A DNA stretch of 33,913 nucleotides, taken from DASRFA01 sp035651755 (GTDB taxonomy: Bacteria; Desulfobacterota; Binatia; UBA12015). Location: assembly GCA_035651755.1 (NCBI GenBank), contig DASRFA010000045.1, forward strand, positions 1 to 33,913, written 5' to 3'. Below are positions 1-7,063 of this stretch, piece after piece. The notes below the pieces were generated by a model that ran no database searches, had not been told where the DNA came from, and was given only the letters and a program-made list of their open reading frames with translations. Every line of letters starts with the position of its first letter. Within the stretch, counting starts at the first letter, position 1. The position numbers were made by a program, and so were the translations under genes.

Positions 1-176
1 AGGCGTTCGGCACCGTGGGCGACGTGACGCAGTCCATCGACGCCATCGTCCAGCGAACTCCGAACAAGGCGACCCGCCTGGTCTGGCGCGAGCGCCCGCG
101 ACCCGGCCCGCCACGTCGTGACCCCGACGGTACGGTGCACGACGACTCCGACCTCCTCCCCGAGGACGCGTCCTGA
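1..176 (+). CDS. gspK: GspK, type II secretion minor pseudopilin (3' end only)
   Basis: An open frame enters from the left edge and stops at TGA 174-176. The 57 visible residues include a segment (GDVTQSIDAIVQRT, then LVWRER) that resembles the end of GspK, where a beta strand of the pseudopilin head is followed by a short Trp-Arg-Glu motif. The acidic tail LLPEDAS closes the protein. GspK caps the pseudopilus tip in the inner membrane and periplasm. The identification rests mainly on position: gspL starts 3 bases after this stop and gspM and gspN follow, the canonical order. The prepilin-peptidase site and most of the protein lie outside the window. Confidence 0.7.
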   Translation, partial: AFGTVGDVTQSIDAIVQRTPNKATRLVWRERPRPGPPRRDPDGTVHDDSDLLPEDAS

Positions 177-179
177 GCG

Positions 180-1562
180 ATGCTCGCTCTCGGCATCGAC
201 ACCGCCGATGACGCCGTCACGCTGGCGCTGCTCGAGACCGGCGCGCGGAGCGCGCGGCTCGTCGGGTCGTGGCGCGAAGCGCGCGTCCCGGGCGAGCCGC
301 TCGCCGACGCGCTCCGGAAGGCGATCGCGGCGCACTGCCCTTCCCCGCCCGAAACGGTCGCGACGGCGCTTCCCGGCAAGCATGCGACCTTCCGCATCCT
401 GCGCCTCCCGTTCTCCGACCAGAGCCGCCTCGCCGCGACGGTCCCGTACGAGCTCGAGAGCCTCGTCCCGTTCGACCTCGCGACCGCGATCACGGCTTTC
501 GTCGCGCTCGACCGGTCTCCCACCGGCACGACGATCTTCGCGGCGATCGCGCCGCGCGACGCCGTCGCCGCCCACGTCGAGCAGATGCGCGCCGCCGGCA
601 TCGACCCGGCGATCGTCGACCTCGGCGCGCTCGCCGTCGCCGCCCTCTTCGAGCGACACGCCGACGTCCTCGTCGCCGAGCTGCGCGACGGCGGCGGCGT
701 CGCGCTGCTGCGCGGCGGGCGGCTCGCAGGCCTGCACGTGCTGGACGCCGGCGACGGAGGCGACCGCGCCGCGCTCCTCGGACAGGCGCGCTGGGCGGCG
801 CTCGCGCTCGCCGACGGCCAGCCGACGCCGCCGATCGCGCTCGTCGGCCCCGCGGCGGACGCGGGCCGCGCGCTCGCGGGAGAGGTCGGCGCACCGGTCG
901 CGGCGCCGTCGCAGCACCTGCCCCCGTGGGCCGCGGGCGCTCCGGTCGCCCACCTGCGCGCGGTCGCGCTCGCGGCGCGCGCCGCGGGTGCCGTCAAGAC
1001 CGGCGTCAATCTCCGCGCCGGCGACCTCGCGTACCACGCGCCGAGCGAGGAGGCGCGCCGCCAGCTCCGCGCGACTGCGATGATCGCGGGCGCCGCGGTG
1101 CTGCTCGGGATCGCGAGCGTCGCGGTCGCGGTCGCCGAGCGACGCGCGGAGCTCGGTGCGCTCCGGGCCCAGATCGCGGAAACCGCGCGCGCCGTGCTCC
1201 CGAGCGCGGCGGCCGGCAACGAGCGGGTGCAGCTCGAGAGCGCGGTCGAAGCGCTCGCGCGCCGGCGCGACTCGCTCGTCGGCGCCGCGGCCGGAAGGCC
1301 GTCGGCGCTCGACCTCATGCGGTCGATCTCCGAGGCGGTCCCGGCGCAGACGCCGTTCGAGGTCCAGGACCTGTCGATCGACGCCGACGGCCTGCGTCTC
1401 CACGCGCGCACCGACAGCTACGAGTCCGTCGACGTCGTGAAGCGCGCGCTGCAGACCGTCCCCGGCACGCGCGACGCACAGGTGAAGGACGTGAAGACGG
1501 GCATCGACGGGCGCGTCGAGTTCCGCGCCGCGCTGGCCTTCGCGCGCGAGGGGCAACCGTGA
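180..1562 (+). CDS. gspL: GspL, type II secretion inner-membrane platform protein
   Basis: 460 residues. The N-terminal part (about 1-250) has the actin-like PilM/GspL cytoplasmic fold, starting with a LGIDTADDAVTLALLE strand pattern and including a PYELESLVPFDL segment typical of PilM/GspL proteins. One transmembrane helix lies near residues 300-320. It is followed by a coiled region and a small periplasmic ferredoxin-like domain with the PilN/GspL-type stretch PFEVQDLSIDADGLRL. GspL links the GspE ATPase to GspM and the pseudopilus. The ATG sits 3 bases after the gspK stop, which suggests coupled translation. The length is normal for the family. Confidence 0.85.
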   Translation: MLALGIDTADDAVTLALLETGARSARLVGSWREARVPGEPLADALRKAIAAHCPSPPETVATALPGKHATFRILRLPFSDQSRLAATVPYELESLVPFDLATAITAFVALDRSPTGTTIFAAIAPRDAVAAHVEQMRAAGIDPAIVDLGALAVAALFERHADVLVAELRDGGGVALLRGGRLAGLHVLDAGDGGDRAALLGQARWAALALADGQPTPPIALVGPAADAGRALAGEVGAPVAAPSQHLPPWAAGAPVAHLRAVALAARAAGAVKTGVNLRAGDLAYHAPSEEARRQLRATAMIAGAAVLLGIASVAVAVAERRAELGALRAQIAETARAVLPSAAAGNERVQLESAVEALARRRDSLVGAAAGRPSALDLMRSISEAVPAQTPFEVQDLSIDADGLRLHARTDSYESVDVVKRALQTVPGTRDAQVKDVKTGIDGRVEFRAALAFAREGQP

Positions 1563-1620
1563 CGGGCGTCGCCTCCGAGCTCGTCTCACCGGTCGTGCGC
1601 GCGCACGAGGGCCGAGCGTG

Positions 1621-2211
1621 ATGGCGGCGCTCCGCGACACCGTCCAGGGCGCGCTCGCCGCGCCGCGCGCCCGCGTCGCCGACTGGCTCGAGCAGCTCCA
1701 GCCGCGCGAGCGGTGGATGGTGGGCGCGGCGGCGGTGGCCGCCGGTCTCCTCATCGTGTGGCTCGCGATCGTCGCACCGATCCAGGACGCGCTCGAGCGG
1801 CTCGACCGCGGGCTCGCGGCCGCGCGTCGCGACGCCGCCGCGATCGGCCAGCTCGCCGGCCGCTATCGTAGCCTGCGCGCCCAGGTGAGCGCGCTCGAGC
1901 AGGCGGCCGGCAGCACCGGCGACGAGGCGTCCGTCTTCGCGCAGCTCGAGTCGATCGCCGTGCCGATCGCCGGACGCGAGCACATCACGGCGATGAACCC
2001 GTCGAGCCGGCCGGTCGCGGACGACCTCACCGAGGAGGCGGTCGAGGTCCGGGTCGAGGGCATCCCGATGCGCTCGCTCGTGAGCCTCCTGCACGCGCTC
2101 GAGCACCGCGAGCGGCCGCTGCCGCTCGTGCGCGTCTCCGTCAAGCGCCAGTACAAGAACCCGGAGCTCGTCGACGCCACGCTCGTCGTCGCGCGGCTCC
2201 ACCCGAAATGA
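1621..2211 (+). CDS. gspM: GspM, type II secretion inner-membrane protein
   Basis: 196 residues from ATG 1621; a GTG at 1618 in the same frame is an alternative. A short cytoplasmic N-terminus containing LQPRERWMVGAAAV leads into one transmembrane helix (about residues 34-52). A periplasmic coiled-coil follows (ALERLDRGLAAARRDAA) and then a small alpha/beta domain. The RERWM sequence just before the helix is characteristic of GspM. It pairs with GspL in the assembly platform. It lies 58 bases after gspL, and its TGA overlaps the gspN start as ATGA. Confidence 0.85.
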   Translation: MAALRDTVQGALAAPRARVADWLEQLQPRERWMVGAAAVAAGLLIVWLAIVAPIQDALERLDRGLAAARRDAAAIGQLAGRYRSLRAQVSALEQAAGSTGDEASVFAQLESIAVPIAGREHITAMNPSSRPVADDLTEEAVEVRVEGIPMRSLVSLLHALEHRERPLPLVRVSVKRQYKNPELVDATLVVARLHPK

Positions 2212-3146
2212 CGCCGCGCCCGTCGGCGTCCGAGCGCGGACCGGGTCGGGCGTGGCGAGCGGCGTCCGCGCTCGCCGCCGCACGGCTCGCGCGCCGCCCG
2301 CGGCCGATCGTCGGGTACGCGATCTTCACGGCGGCGGTGTTCGTCATCGCGCTCGCGTACACGCTGCCGCACGACCTCATCGCGCGGAGCGCGCTCGCGA
2401 CCGGGCTCGCCGGGGCGCCGGTCGTCGCGACCTTCGAGGATGTCGGCTTCGCGTTTCCGAACGGCTATCGCTTCACCGGGGTCCGCATCGCGCCGCTGCG
2501 CGCGCCCGACGCCGCAATCTCGATCCCGGAGCTCACCGTGCGGACGCCGCTCGTCGGTCTCCTCCTCGGGAGCCCGCGCAGCGCGACGCTCGCTGGAACC
2601 GCGTACGGCGGGACGCTCGCCGGCGAGGTGTCGCTTCGCGGAGCCCGCGGCGCGATCGACGCGACCATCGCGAACGTCGACCTCGCGCGGGCGCTCACCG
2701 CAGTCGTTCCGCCGGCCGCCCGGATCGCCGGCCGAGCGGACGTCGAGCTCCACCTGACCGGCGACGGGCGGACGCTCCAGAGCCTCGAGGGCACCGTGCG
2801 CGCGGCGGCGCGCGACCTCGACGTGCGCGAGCTCGCGATCCGCGGGTTCGCCGCCCCCGAGCTCGCCTTCCCCGAGGTCACGCTCGCGGCGCAGGTGAAC
2901 GGCGGGCGCCTCCAGGTCCGGGAGGCACGCGCCGCCAGCGACGCCGCCGACATCGCGGCGACCGGCGACGTGCTCCTGCGCGACCCGATCCTCCAGAGCG
3001 TCCTGAACCTCCGGCTCACGATCGACATCCGCCCCGGTGCGCCGCCGCCGTTCCGGGTCGCGGCCGCGCTCCTGCCGAAGCGCGCCGCCGGGGAGAAGCC
3101 GATCTACGCCGTTTCGGGGACGCTCGCCGGCCCCGTCTTGAGGTAG
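2208..3146 (+). CDS. gspN: GspN, type II secretion protein N (delta-proteobacterial type)
   Basis: 312 residues starting at an ATG that overlaps the gspM stop. A basic N-terminus precedes one transmembrane helix (about residues 34-54, YAIFTAAVFVIALAYTL). The rest is a periplasmic, beta-rich domain related to AsmA-like repeats, with alternating strands and phrases such as GTLAGEVSLRGARGAIDATI and ISGTLAGP-like ends. This matches the GspN form found next to gspM in delta-proteobacteria-like genomes, not the short enterobacterial GspN. The exact role of this form is poorly known. It is the last gene of the secretion operon. Confidence 0.75.
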   Translation: MTPRPSASERGPGRAWRAASALAAARLARRPRPIVGYAIFTAAVFVIALAYTLPHDLIARSALATGLAGAPVVATFEDVGFAFPNGYRFTGVRIAPLRAPDAAISIPELTVRTPLVGLLLGSPRSATLAGTAYGGTLAGEVSLRGARGAIDATIANVDLARALTAVVPPAARIAGRADVELHLTGDGRTLQSLEGTVRAAARDLDVRELAIRGFAAPELAFPEVTLAAQVNGGRLQVREARAASDAADIAATGDVLLRDPILQSVLNLRLTIDIRPGAPPPFRVAAALLPKRAAGEKPIYAVSGTLAGPVLR

Positions 3147-3169
3147 ACCGCCCGCAATCGGCTGGATTT

Positions 3170-3187
3170 CTGCCCGAATCCGGGCAG
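3170..3187 (+). terminator. Hairpin after gspN (weak terminator candidate)
   Basis: A perfect 7-bp inverted repeat, CTGCCCG and CGGGCAG with loop AATC, begins 23 bases after the gspN stop. The following bases (GATTCTTGCGTTCTT) are T-rich for this genome but are not a continuous T tract, so termination would be weak. The right arm overlaps the possible -24 element of a sigma-54 promoter, so the element may instead be regulatory. Confidence 0.35.
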
Positions 3188-3197
3188 GATTCTTGCG
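3182..3197 (+). promoter_or_regulatory. Possible sigma-54 (-24/-12) promoter
   Basis: GGGCAGGATTCTTGCG matches the sigma-54 consensus TGGCACG-N4-TTGCW at 9 of 12 defined bases. It has the essential GG (3183-3184) and GC (3195-3196) separated by exactly 10 bases. Transcription would start near 3208, about 20 bases before the GTG of the next gene. The surroundings are unusually A+T-rich for this window. No sigma-54 activator gene is visible here, so the call rests on the motif alone. Confidence 0.4.
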
Positions 3198-3228
3198 TTC
3201 TTCCGGTCATATTCGGCATCTTGCGCCC

Positions 3229-3495
3229 GTGGAGAGCCGGGACGCGGAGCTCGTCGCCCACCTGCAGCGGATCACGCGGCTGACGGGTGGGGAGATCGCG
3301 AAGGTGCTCGCCGAGGCGCGCGCCTACTACTCGGAGTCGGTCGAGGCGTTCGTCGCCCGCCGCCACGCGGAGCTGCAGGCGAGCGGCCTCAAGAACGAGG
3401 CGATCTTCCGGGTGCTCGCCGCGGAGGTCCGGGAGCGCCGCTTCGCGGCACCCGATCTCACGGAACGCCAGCTCCGGCGCCTGGTCTACGGCTAG
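3229..3495 (+). CDS. Small hypothetical protein upstream of glmS
   Basis: 88 residues from GTG 3229; a TTG at 3193 would add 12 residues but lies inside the candidate sigma-54 promoter, so the GTG is preferred. The product is soluble and mostly helical, with no signal peptide or membrane segment. It has a charged core (EIAKVLAEARAYYSESVEAF, then ARRHAELQASGLKNEAIFRV) and a C-terminal motif ERRFAAPDLTERQLRRLVYG. That C-terminal pattern gives the impression of a conserved family of unknown function in delta-proteobacteria-like genomes, but I cannot name the family or a role. The stop codon lies inside a strong hairpin. glmS follows 86 bases downstream. Confidence 0.6.
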   Translation: MESRDAELVAHLQRITRLTGGEIAKVLAEARAYYSESVEAFVARRHAELQASGLKNEAIFRVLAAEVRERRFAAPDLTERQLRRLVYG

Positions 3496-3520
3496 GGACC
3501 GCGGCCCTTCGCCGTAGACC
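3483..3520 (+). promoter_or_regulatory. Long stem-loop at the start of the glmS leader
   Basis: A perfect 10-bp inverted repeat, GGTCTACGGC (3483-3492) and GCCGTAGACC (3511-3520), encloses an inner AGGG/CCCT pairing. It spans the stop codon of the preceding gene (TAG 3493-3495). No T tract follows, so it does not look like a simple intrinsic terminator. It could separate the two genes by RNA processing, protect a 3' end or act as an attenuator for glmS. Confidence 0.45.
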
Positions 3521-3550
3521 GACGCGCGAATCGTCAAGCCAAAGCACCGA

Positions 3551-3572
3551 GCGAGCGCGGCTCGCAAAGGAG
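3551..3572 (+). promoter_or_regulatory. Small hairpin touching the glmS ribosome binding site
   Basis: GCGAGC-GCG-GCTCGC forms a 6-bp hairpin at 3551-3565. It is followed directly by AAAGGAG (3566-3572), the strongest Shine-Dalgarno sequence I see in the window, 9 bases before the glmS ATG. A hairpin against the ribosome site could tune translation. Confidence 0.4.
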
Positions 3573-3581
3573 AGAGCGACC

Positions 3582-5405
3582 ATGTGCGGCATCGTCGGAT
3601 ACGTCGGGAGGCAGGACGCCGTTCCCATCCTCCTCGCGGGGCTCCACCGGCTCGAATATCGTGGCTACGACTCGGCCGGGATCGCGGTCGCCGGCTCCTC
3701 CGGCCTTCGGCTCCACAAGGCCGCGGGCAGGATCGCGGACCTCGAGGCGGCGCTACCGCGGCGCGTGCGGGGCAACGTCGGCATCGGCCATACGCGCTGG
3801 GCGACCCACGGCCAGCCGACGGACGCCAACGCCCATCCCCACGTGGACTGCGCCGGGCGGATCGCGATCGTCCACAACGGCATCATCGAGAACGGGCGCG
3901 CGCTCCGGGACGCGCTCGAGGCGGCCGGCCATCGCTTCGCCTCCGACACCGACAGCGAGGTGCTCGCGCACCTGATCGAGGGCGCAGCGGACGAGGACCT
4001 CGAGGCCGCGGTGCGGCGAGCGCTCGCCGCCGTCCAGGGGACCTACGGGATCGCGGTGCTCGACGCGCGCCAGCCCGACCGCATCGTCGCGGCGCGGAGC
4101 GGAAGCCCGGTCGTCGTCGGCGTCGGCGAGCGCGAGATGTTCGTCGCCTCGGACGTCGCGGCGATCGTGCGTCACACGCGTCAGGTCGTCCACCTCGACG
4201 ACGGCGAGATCGCCGCGATCGACGCGAGCGGTCTTCGGACGTCCACGCTCGACGCGGTCGGCACCGCGAAGCAGCCGTCGATCGTGACCCATGGACACGA
4301 AGCGTACGAGCGCGGCGACCACGCGCACTTCATGGCGAAGGAGATCGCGGAGCAGCCGGAGGCGTGCGAGCGGACGCTGAAGGGTCGACTCGACGCGCGC
4401 TTCGGGACCGCGCACCTCGGCGGCCTGAACCTCCACGCGCGCGACCTGCTGGAGGTCCGGCGCGTGAAGGTGCTCGGCTGCGGGTCGGCCTACTACGCCG
4501 GGCTCGCGGGCGCGCACGTGATCGAGTCGCTGACCCGCATCCCCGCCGACGCGGAGCCGGCGTCGGAGTTCCGGTACCGGAATCCCGTCATCGAGAAGGA
4601 GGTCCTGTACCTCGCGGTCAGCCAGTCGGGCGAGACCGCCGACACGCTCGCGGCCGTGCGCGAGGTCAAGCGCAAGGGCGGGCGGGTGCTCGGGATCGTG
4701 AATGCGGTCGGAAGCACGATCGCGCGCGAGTGCGACGGCGGCATCTACATGCACGCCGGCCCGGAGGTGGCGGTCGCGTCGACGAAGGCTTTCACGTGCT
4801 CGGTCGTCGCGCAGACGCTGCTTGCGCTCCACTTGGGGCGCGTGCGCGACCTTTCGCTCGCGGACGGCATTCGCCTGGTCGGCGCGCTCGAGCGCCTCCC
4901 CGACGCGATGCGCGAGACGCTTCGCGGATCGGATGCCGCTCGCTCGCTCGCGCGCCGCTACGCCGCTTCGACGAGCGCCTTCTTCGTCGGCCGCGCCGGC
5001 GGCTACCCGGTCGCGCTCGAGGGCGCGCAGAAGCTGAAGGAGATCTCCTACATCCACGCCGAGGCCTACCCGGCGTCCGAGCTGAAGCACGGCCCCCTCG
5101 CGCTGGTCACGCCCGAGACGCCGGTCTTCGTCGTGCTGCCGCACGACGACCTCTACGAAAAGTCGCTCGCGACGATCGAGGAGGTGCGCGCCCGCCGCGG
5201 CCCCGTGATCGCCGTCACCCACGCCGGCGACGAAAGCCTCGCCACCCGCGTCGAGCATGCCGTCGTGGTCCCGCGGCTCCACCCCGCGCTCGACCCGATC
5301 CTCCTGAACGTCCCCCTCCAAGCCTTCGCCTACGAGTGCGCCGTCCTCCTCGGCCGCGACGTCGACCAGCCCCGCAACCTGGCAAAGAGCGTGACCGTCG
5401 AGTAG
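3582..5405 (+). CDS. glmS: Glutamine--fructose-6-phosphate aminotransferase (GlmS)
   Basis: 607 residues, the usual length. It makes glucosamine-6-phosphate from fructose-6-phosphate and glutamine, the first step towards UDP-GlcNAc for peptidoglycan and lipid A. The N-terminal glutaminase domain starts MCGIVGYVG, with Cys2 as nucleophile, and has HTRWATHG and HNGIIENG segments. Two SIS sugar-isomerase domains follow (GCGSAYYAG; SQSGETADTLAA; EISYIHAEAYPASELKHGP), and the protein ends in the typical LAKSVTVE. The ATG follows a strong AAAGGAG site. It is convergent with the receiver-lpxC gene, whose product also draws on UDP-GlcNAc metabolism. Confidence 0.98.
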   Translation: MCGIVGYVGRQDAVPILLAGLHRLEYRGYDSAGIAVAGSSGLRLHKAAGRIADLEAALPRRVRGNVGIGHTRWATHGQPTDANAHPHVDCAGRIAIVHNGIIENGRALRDALEAAGHRFASDTDSEVLAHLIEGAADEDLEAAVRRALAAVQGTYGIAVLDARQPDRIVAARSGSPVVVGVGEREMFVASDVAAIVRHTRQVVHLDDGEIAAIDASGLRTSTLDAVGTAKQPSIVTHGHEAYERGDHAHFMAKEIAEQPEACERTLKGRLDARFGTAHLGGLNLHARDLLEVRRVKVLGCGSAYYAGLAGAHVIESLTRIPADAEPASEFRYRNPVIEKEVLYLAVSQSGETADTLAAVREVKRKGGRVLGIVNAVGSTIARECDGGIYMHAGPEVAVASTKAFTCSVVAQTLLALHLGRVRDLSLADGIRLVGALERLPDAMRETLRGSDAARSLARRYAASTSAFFVGRAGGYPVALEGAQKLKEISYIHAEAYPASELKHGPLALVTPETPVFVVLPHDDLYEKSLATIEEVRARRGPVIAVTHAGDESLATRVEHAVVVPRLHPALDPILLNVPLQAFAYECAVLLGRDVDQPRNLAKSVTVE

Positions 5406-5685
5406 CCCGCCCCGCTCGCCGCCGTCACCGTAGCGCCGCGCGGCGAGCCGCGCGCGCGGCCACCCGCTCGACGCGCGGGTCGAGGACCGCCTCGACCGGC
5501 ATGCGGCACCTGCGGCGGGGCGGCACGCGAGCGAGAACCGGCAGCGACGTTGGAGGAGGCGGCCCTCCTCATCCATGAGACAACAAAAGGGCGCCTCCGA
5601 CAGGAGTCGCCGGGCTCGCTCGCGCGCCGCTCCGGCCGCCCGCCGACGTCACCGACCCGAAAGGCGACGGACGCGAGCGAGCGTC
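5406..5685. other. Structured intergenic region between convergent glmS and lpxC
   Basis: 280 bases with no credible gene. It contains a perfect 7-bp hairpin on the plus strand (GAGGAGG-CGGC-CCTCCTC, 5553-5570), an intrinsic terminator for the minus strand (5580-5611), and an 11-bp inverted repeat (GCTCGCTCGCG at 5614-5624 with CGCGAGCGAGC at 5672-5682) that would form a large stem-loop right after the lpxC stop. The 5553-5570 hairpin competes with an alternative pairing of 5555-5565 with 5589-5598. Confidence 0.5.
5580..5611 (-). terminator. Intrinsic terminator downstream of receiver-lpxC
   Basis: Read on the minus strand, GGCGACTCC and GGAGGCGCC pair (9 positions with one A-G mismatch) around loop TGTC. 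They are followed at once by CTTTTGTTGT, the clearest T-rich tract in the window. This is a good rho-independent terminator for the long minus-strand run ending with lpxC, about 75 bases after its stop. Confidence 0.65.
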
Positions 5686-6996
5686 TCAGCTCGCGGCCGC
5701 CGCTCCCGCGCCGTTCGAGCTGGCGAGCAGCTGCCGCACCATCGCGACGTTGTGCCGGTGCCCCGTCGCGCGCGCCGTGATGCGCCCGCGGATCGGTCGC
5801 CCGAGGAGCGCCAGGTCCCCCATGAGGTCGAGGATCTTGTGCCGCACGAACTCGTCGGGAAAGCGCAGCTCGCCGTTGATCACGCCGTCCTCGCCGATGA
5901 GGACGCAGTTGTCGAGCCGGCCGCCCGCCGCGAGGCCCGCCGCCGCGAGGCGCGTGAACTCGTGCACGAAGCCGAACGTGCGCGCCGGCGCGATCTCCTC
6001 GCGGAACGACTCCGGACCGGTGTAGTCGAAGACGTAGCGCTGCACGCCGACGGGCTCGGGGTAGTCGAGCGTGTAGTCGACCACGAAGCCGCCGTCCGGC
6101 TCCGCGACGATCCGACTCGCGCCGTCGCCGACCTCGAAGCGCCGCTCGACGACGTAGACGTCGACGCCCGCGCCGGGCTGGTCGACGAGGCCGGCCTCCT
6201 CCACCAGCCGGCAGAACTCGAGCGCCGACCCGTCGAGCGCGGGCACCTCGCCCTCCATCTTCACGAGCAGGTTCGTCACGCCGTAGCCGTGCATCGTGGC
6301 GAGGAGGTGCTCGACCGTCTTCGCGCCGAAGCCGTGGCGGAAGAGCGTGGTCGCATAGCCCGTGGAGTCGGCGAACTCGACGAGCGCCGGCACGGTCTTC
6401 TCGGTCGCGAGGCTCTGGAACACGATGCCGCTGCCGGGCGACATCGGGTGCAGGATGACGCCCGTCTTGACGCCCGAGTGGAGCCCCTGCCCGCTCGCGA
6501 CGACGCTCTTCCCGATCGTCCGCTGCGGCCGGCACGCGCCGTTCCCCGGAACGCAGCCGCGCAGCTCGACGCCGCGCGAAGCGCTCACCGGCTCGTCGCC
6601 CGCCGCGCCGCGGGCGGCGGCGTCCGTGGTGCCGAGGGCGCGCTCGATCGACGCGAGGATGGCCTCGAGCGAGAACGGCTTCTCGATGAAGTCGGCCGCG
6701 CCCAGGCGGGTCGCGCGCACTGCGGCCTCGATGTTCGCGTGCCCGCAGATGATCACGACCGGGAGGTCGGGACGCTCGGCCTTGATCTGCTCGAGAAGCG
6801 CGATGCCGTCGATCTCGGGGAGCCACACGTCCAGGATCACGAGGGCCGGCGACGCCGAGCGCACGAGGTCGAGGGCGCGGCGGCCGTCCCCCGCCTCGAC
6901 GACGGCGTAGCCCTCGTCCGAGAGGACGCCTCGCAGGCTCTGGCGGATCTCCTCCTCGTCGTCGACGACGAGGATCATCTGGTGCGCTTCGCTCAT
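5686..6996 (-). CDS. lpxC: Receiver domain-LpxC fusion (UDP-3-O-acyl-GlcNAc deacetylase)
   Basis: 436 residues, against about 300 for ordinary LpxC. Residues 7-121 are an NtrX-like response-regulator receiver: acidic pair Asp12/Asp13, phospho-acceptor Asp56 in VILDVWLPEIDG, and Lys106 in DFIEKPFS. The usual Thr/Ser switch position is Cys84 (VVIICGHAN). After a linker of about 35 residues, 158-424 form a full LpxC. It has the QGLHSG start, Glu229-His230 in KTVEHLL, zinc ligands His386 and Asp390 in FVRHKILDLMGDL, and catalytic His413 in ATGHRHN. LpxC performs the committed deacetylation of lipid A synthesis. ATG 6996 follows GGAGA. An in-frame GTG at 6588 (residue 137) could give a receiver-less form of 300 residues. 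The NtrY-like kinase gene lies 67 bases upstream and is the likely partner. Confidence 0.93.
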   Translation of the reverse strand: MSEAHQMILVVDDEEEIRQSLRGVLSDEGYAVVEAGDGRRALDLVRSASPALVILDVWLPEIDGIALLEQIKAERPDLPVVIICGHANIEAAVRATRLGAADFIEKPFSLEAILASIERALGTTDAAARGAAGDEPVSASRGVELRGCVPGNGACRPQRTIGKSVVASGQGLHSGVKTGVILHPMSPGSGIVFQSLATEKTVPALVEFADSTGYATTLFRHGFGAKTVEHLLATMHGYGVTNLLVKMEGEVPALDGSALEFCRLVEEAGLVDQPGAGVDVYVVERRFEVGDGASRIVAEPDGGFVVDYTLDYPEPVGVQRYVFDYTGPESFREEIAPARTFGFVHEFTRLAAAGLAAGGRLDNCVLIGEDGVINGELRFPDEFVRHKILDLMGDLALLGRPIRGRITARATGHRHNVAMVRQLLASSNGAGAAAAS

Positions 6997-7063
6997 GTGT
7001 CTCCGCGCACTACCACACCGCCCCGGCGATCGCAGGGCCAGGCGGGCGACGGCGCGGCCGCGC

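Noticed and set aside
3496..3581. glmS ribozyme in the leader
   Set aside because: The leader is only 86 bases and lacks the ribozyme core; the visible stems are of a different kind.
5425..5502. 25-residue minus-strand frame after glmS
   Set aside because: Arg/Ala-rich, no ribosome site and no recognisable family; typical of spurious frames here.
7030..7050. Sigma-54-like motif before receiver-lpxC
   Set aside because: TGGCCCTGCGATCGC on the minus strand has GG-N10-GC but only about 8 of 12 bases in a very G+C-rich context, so chance is likely.
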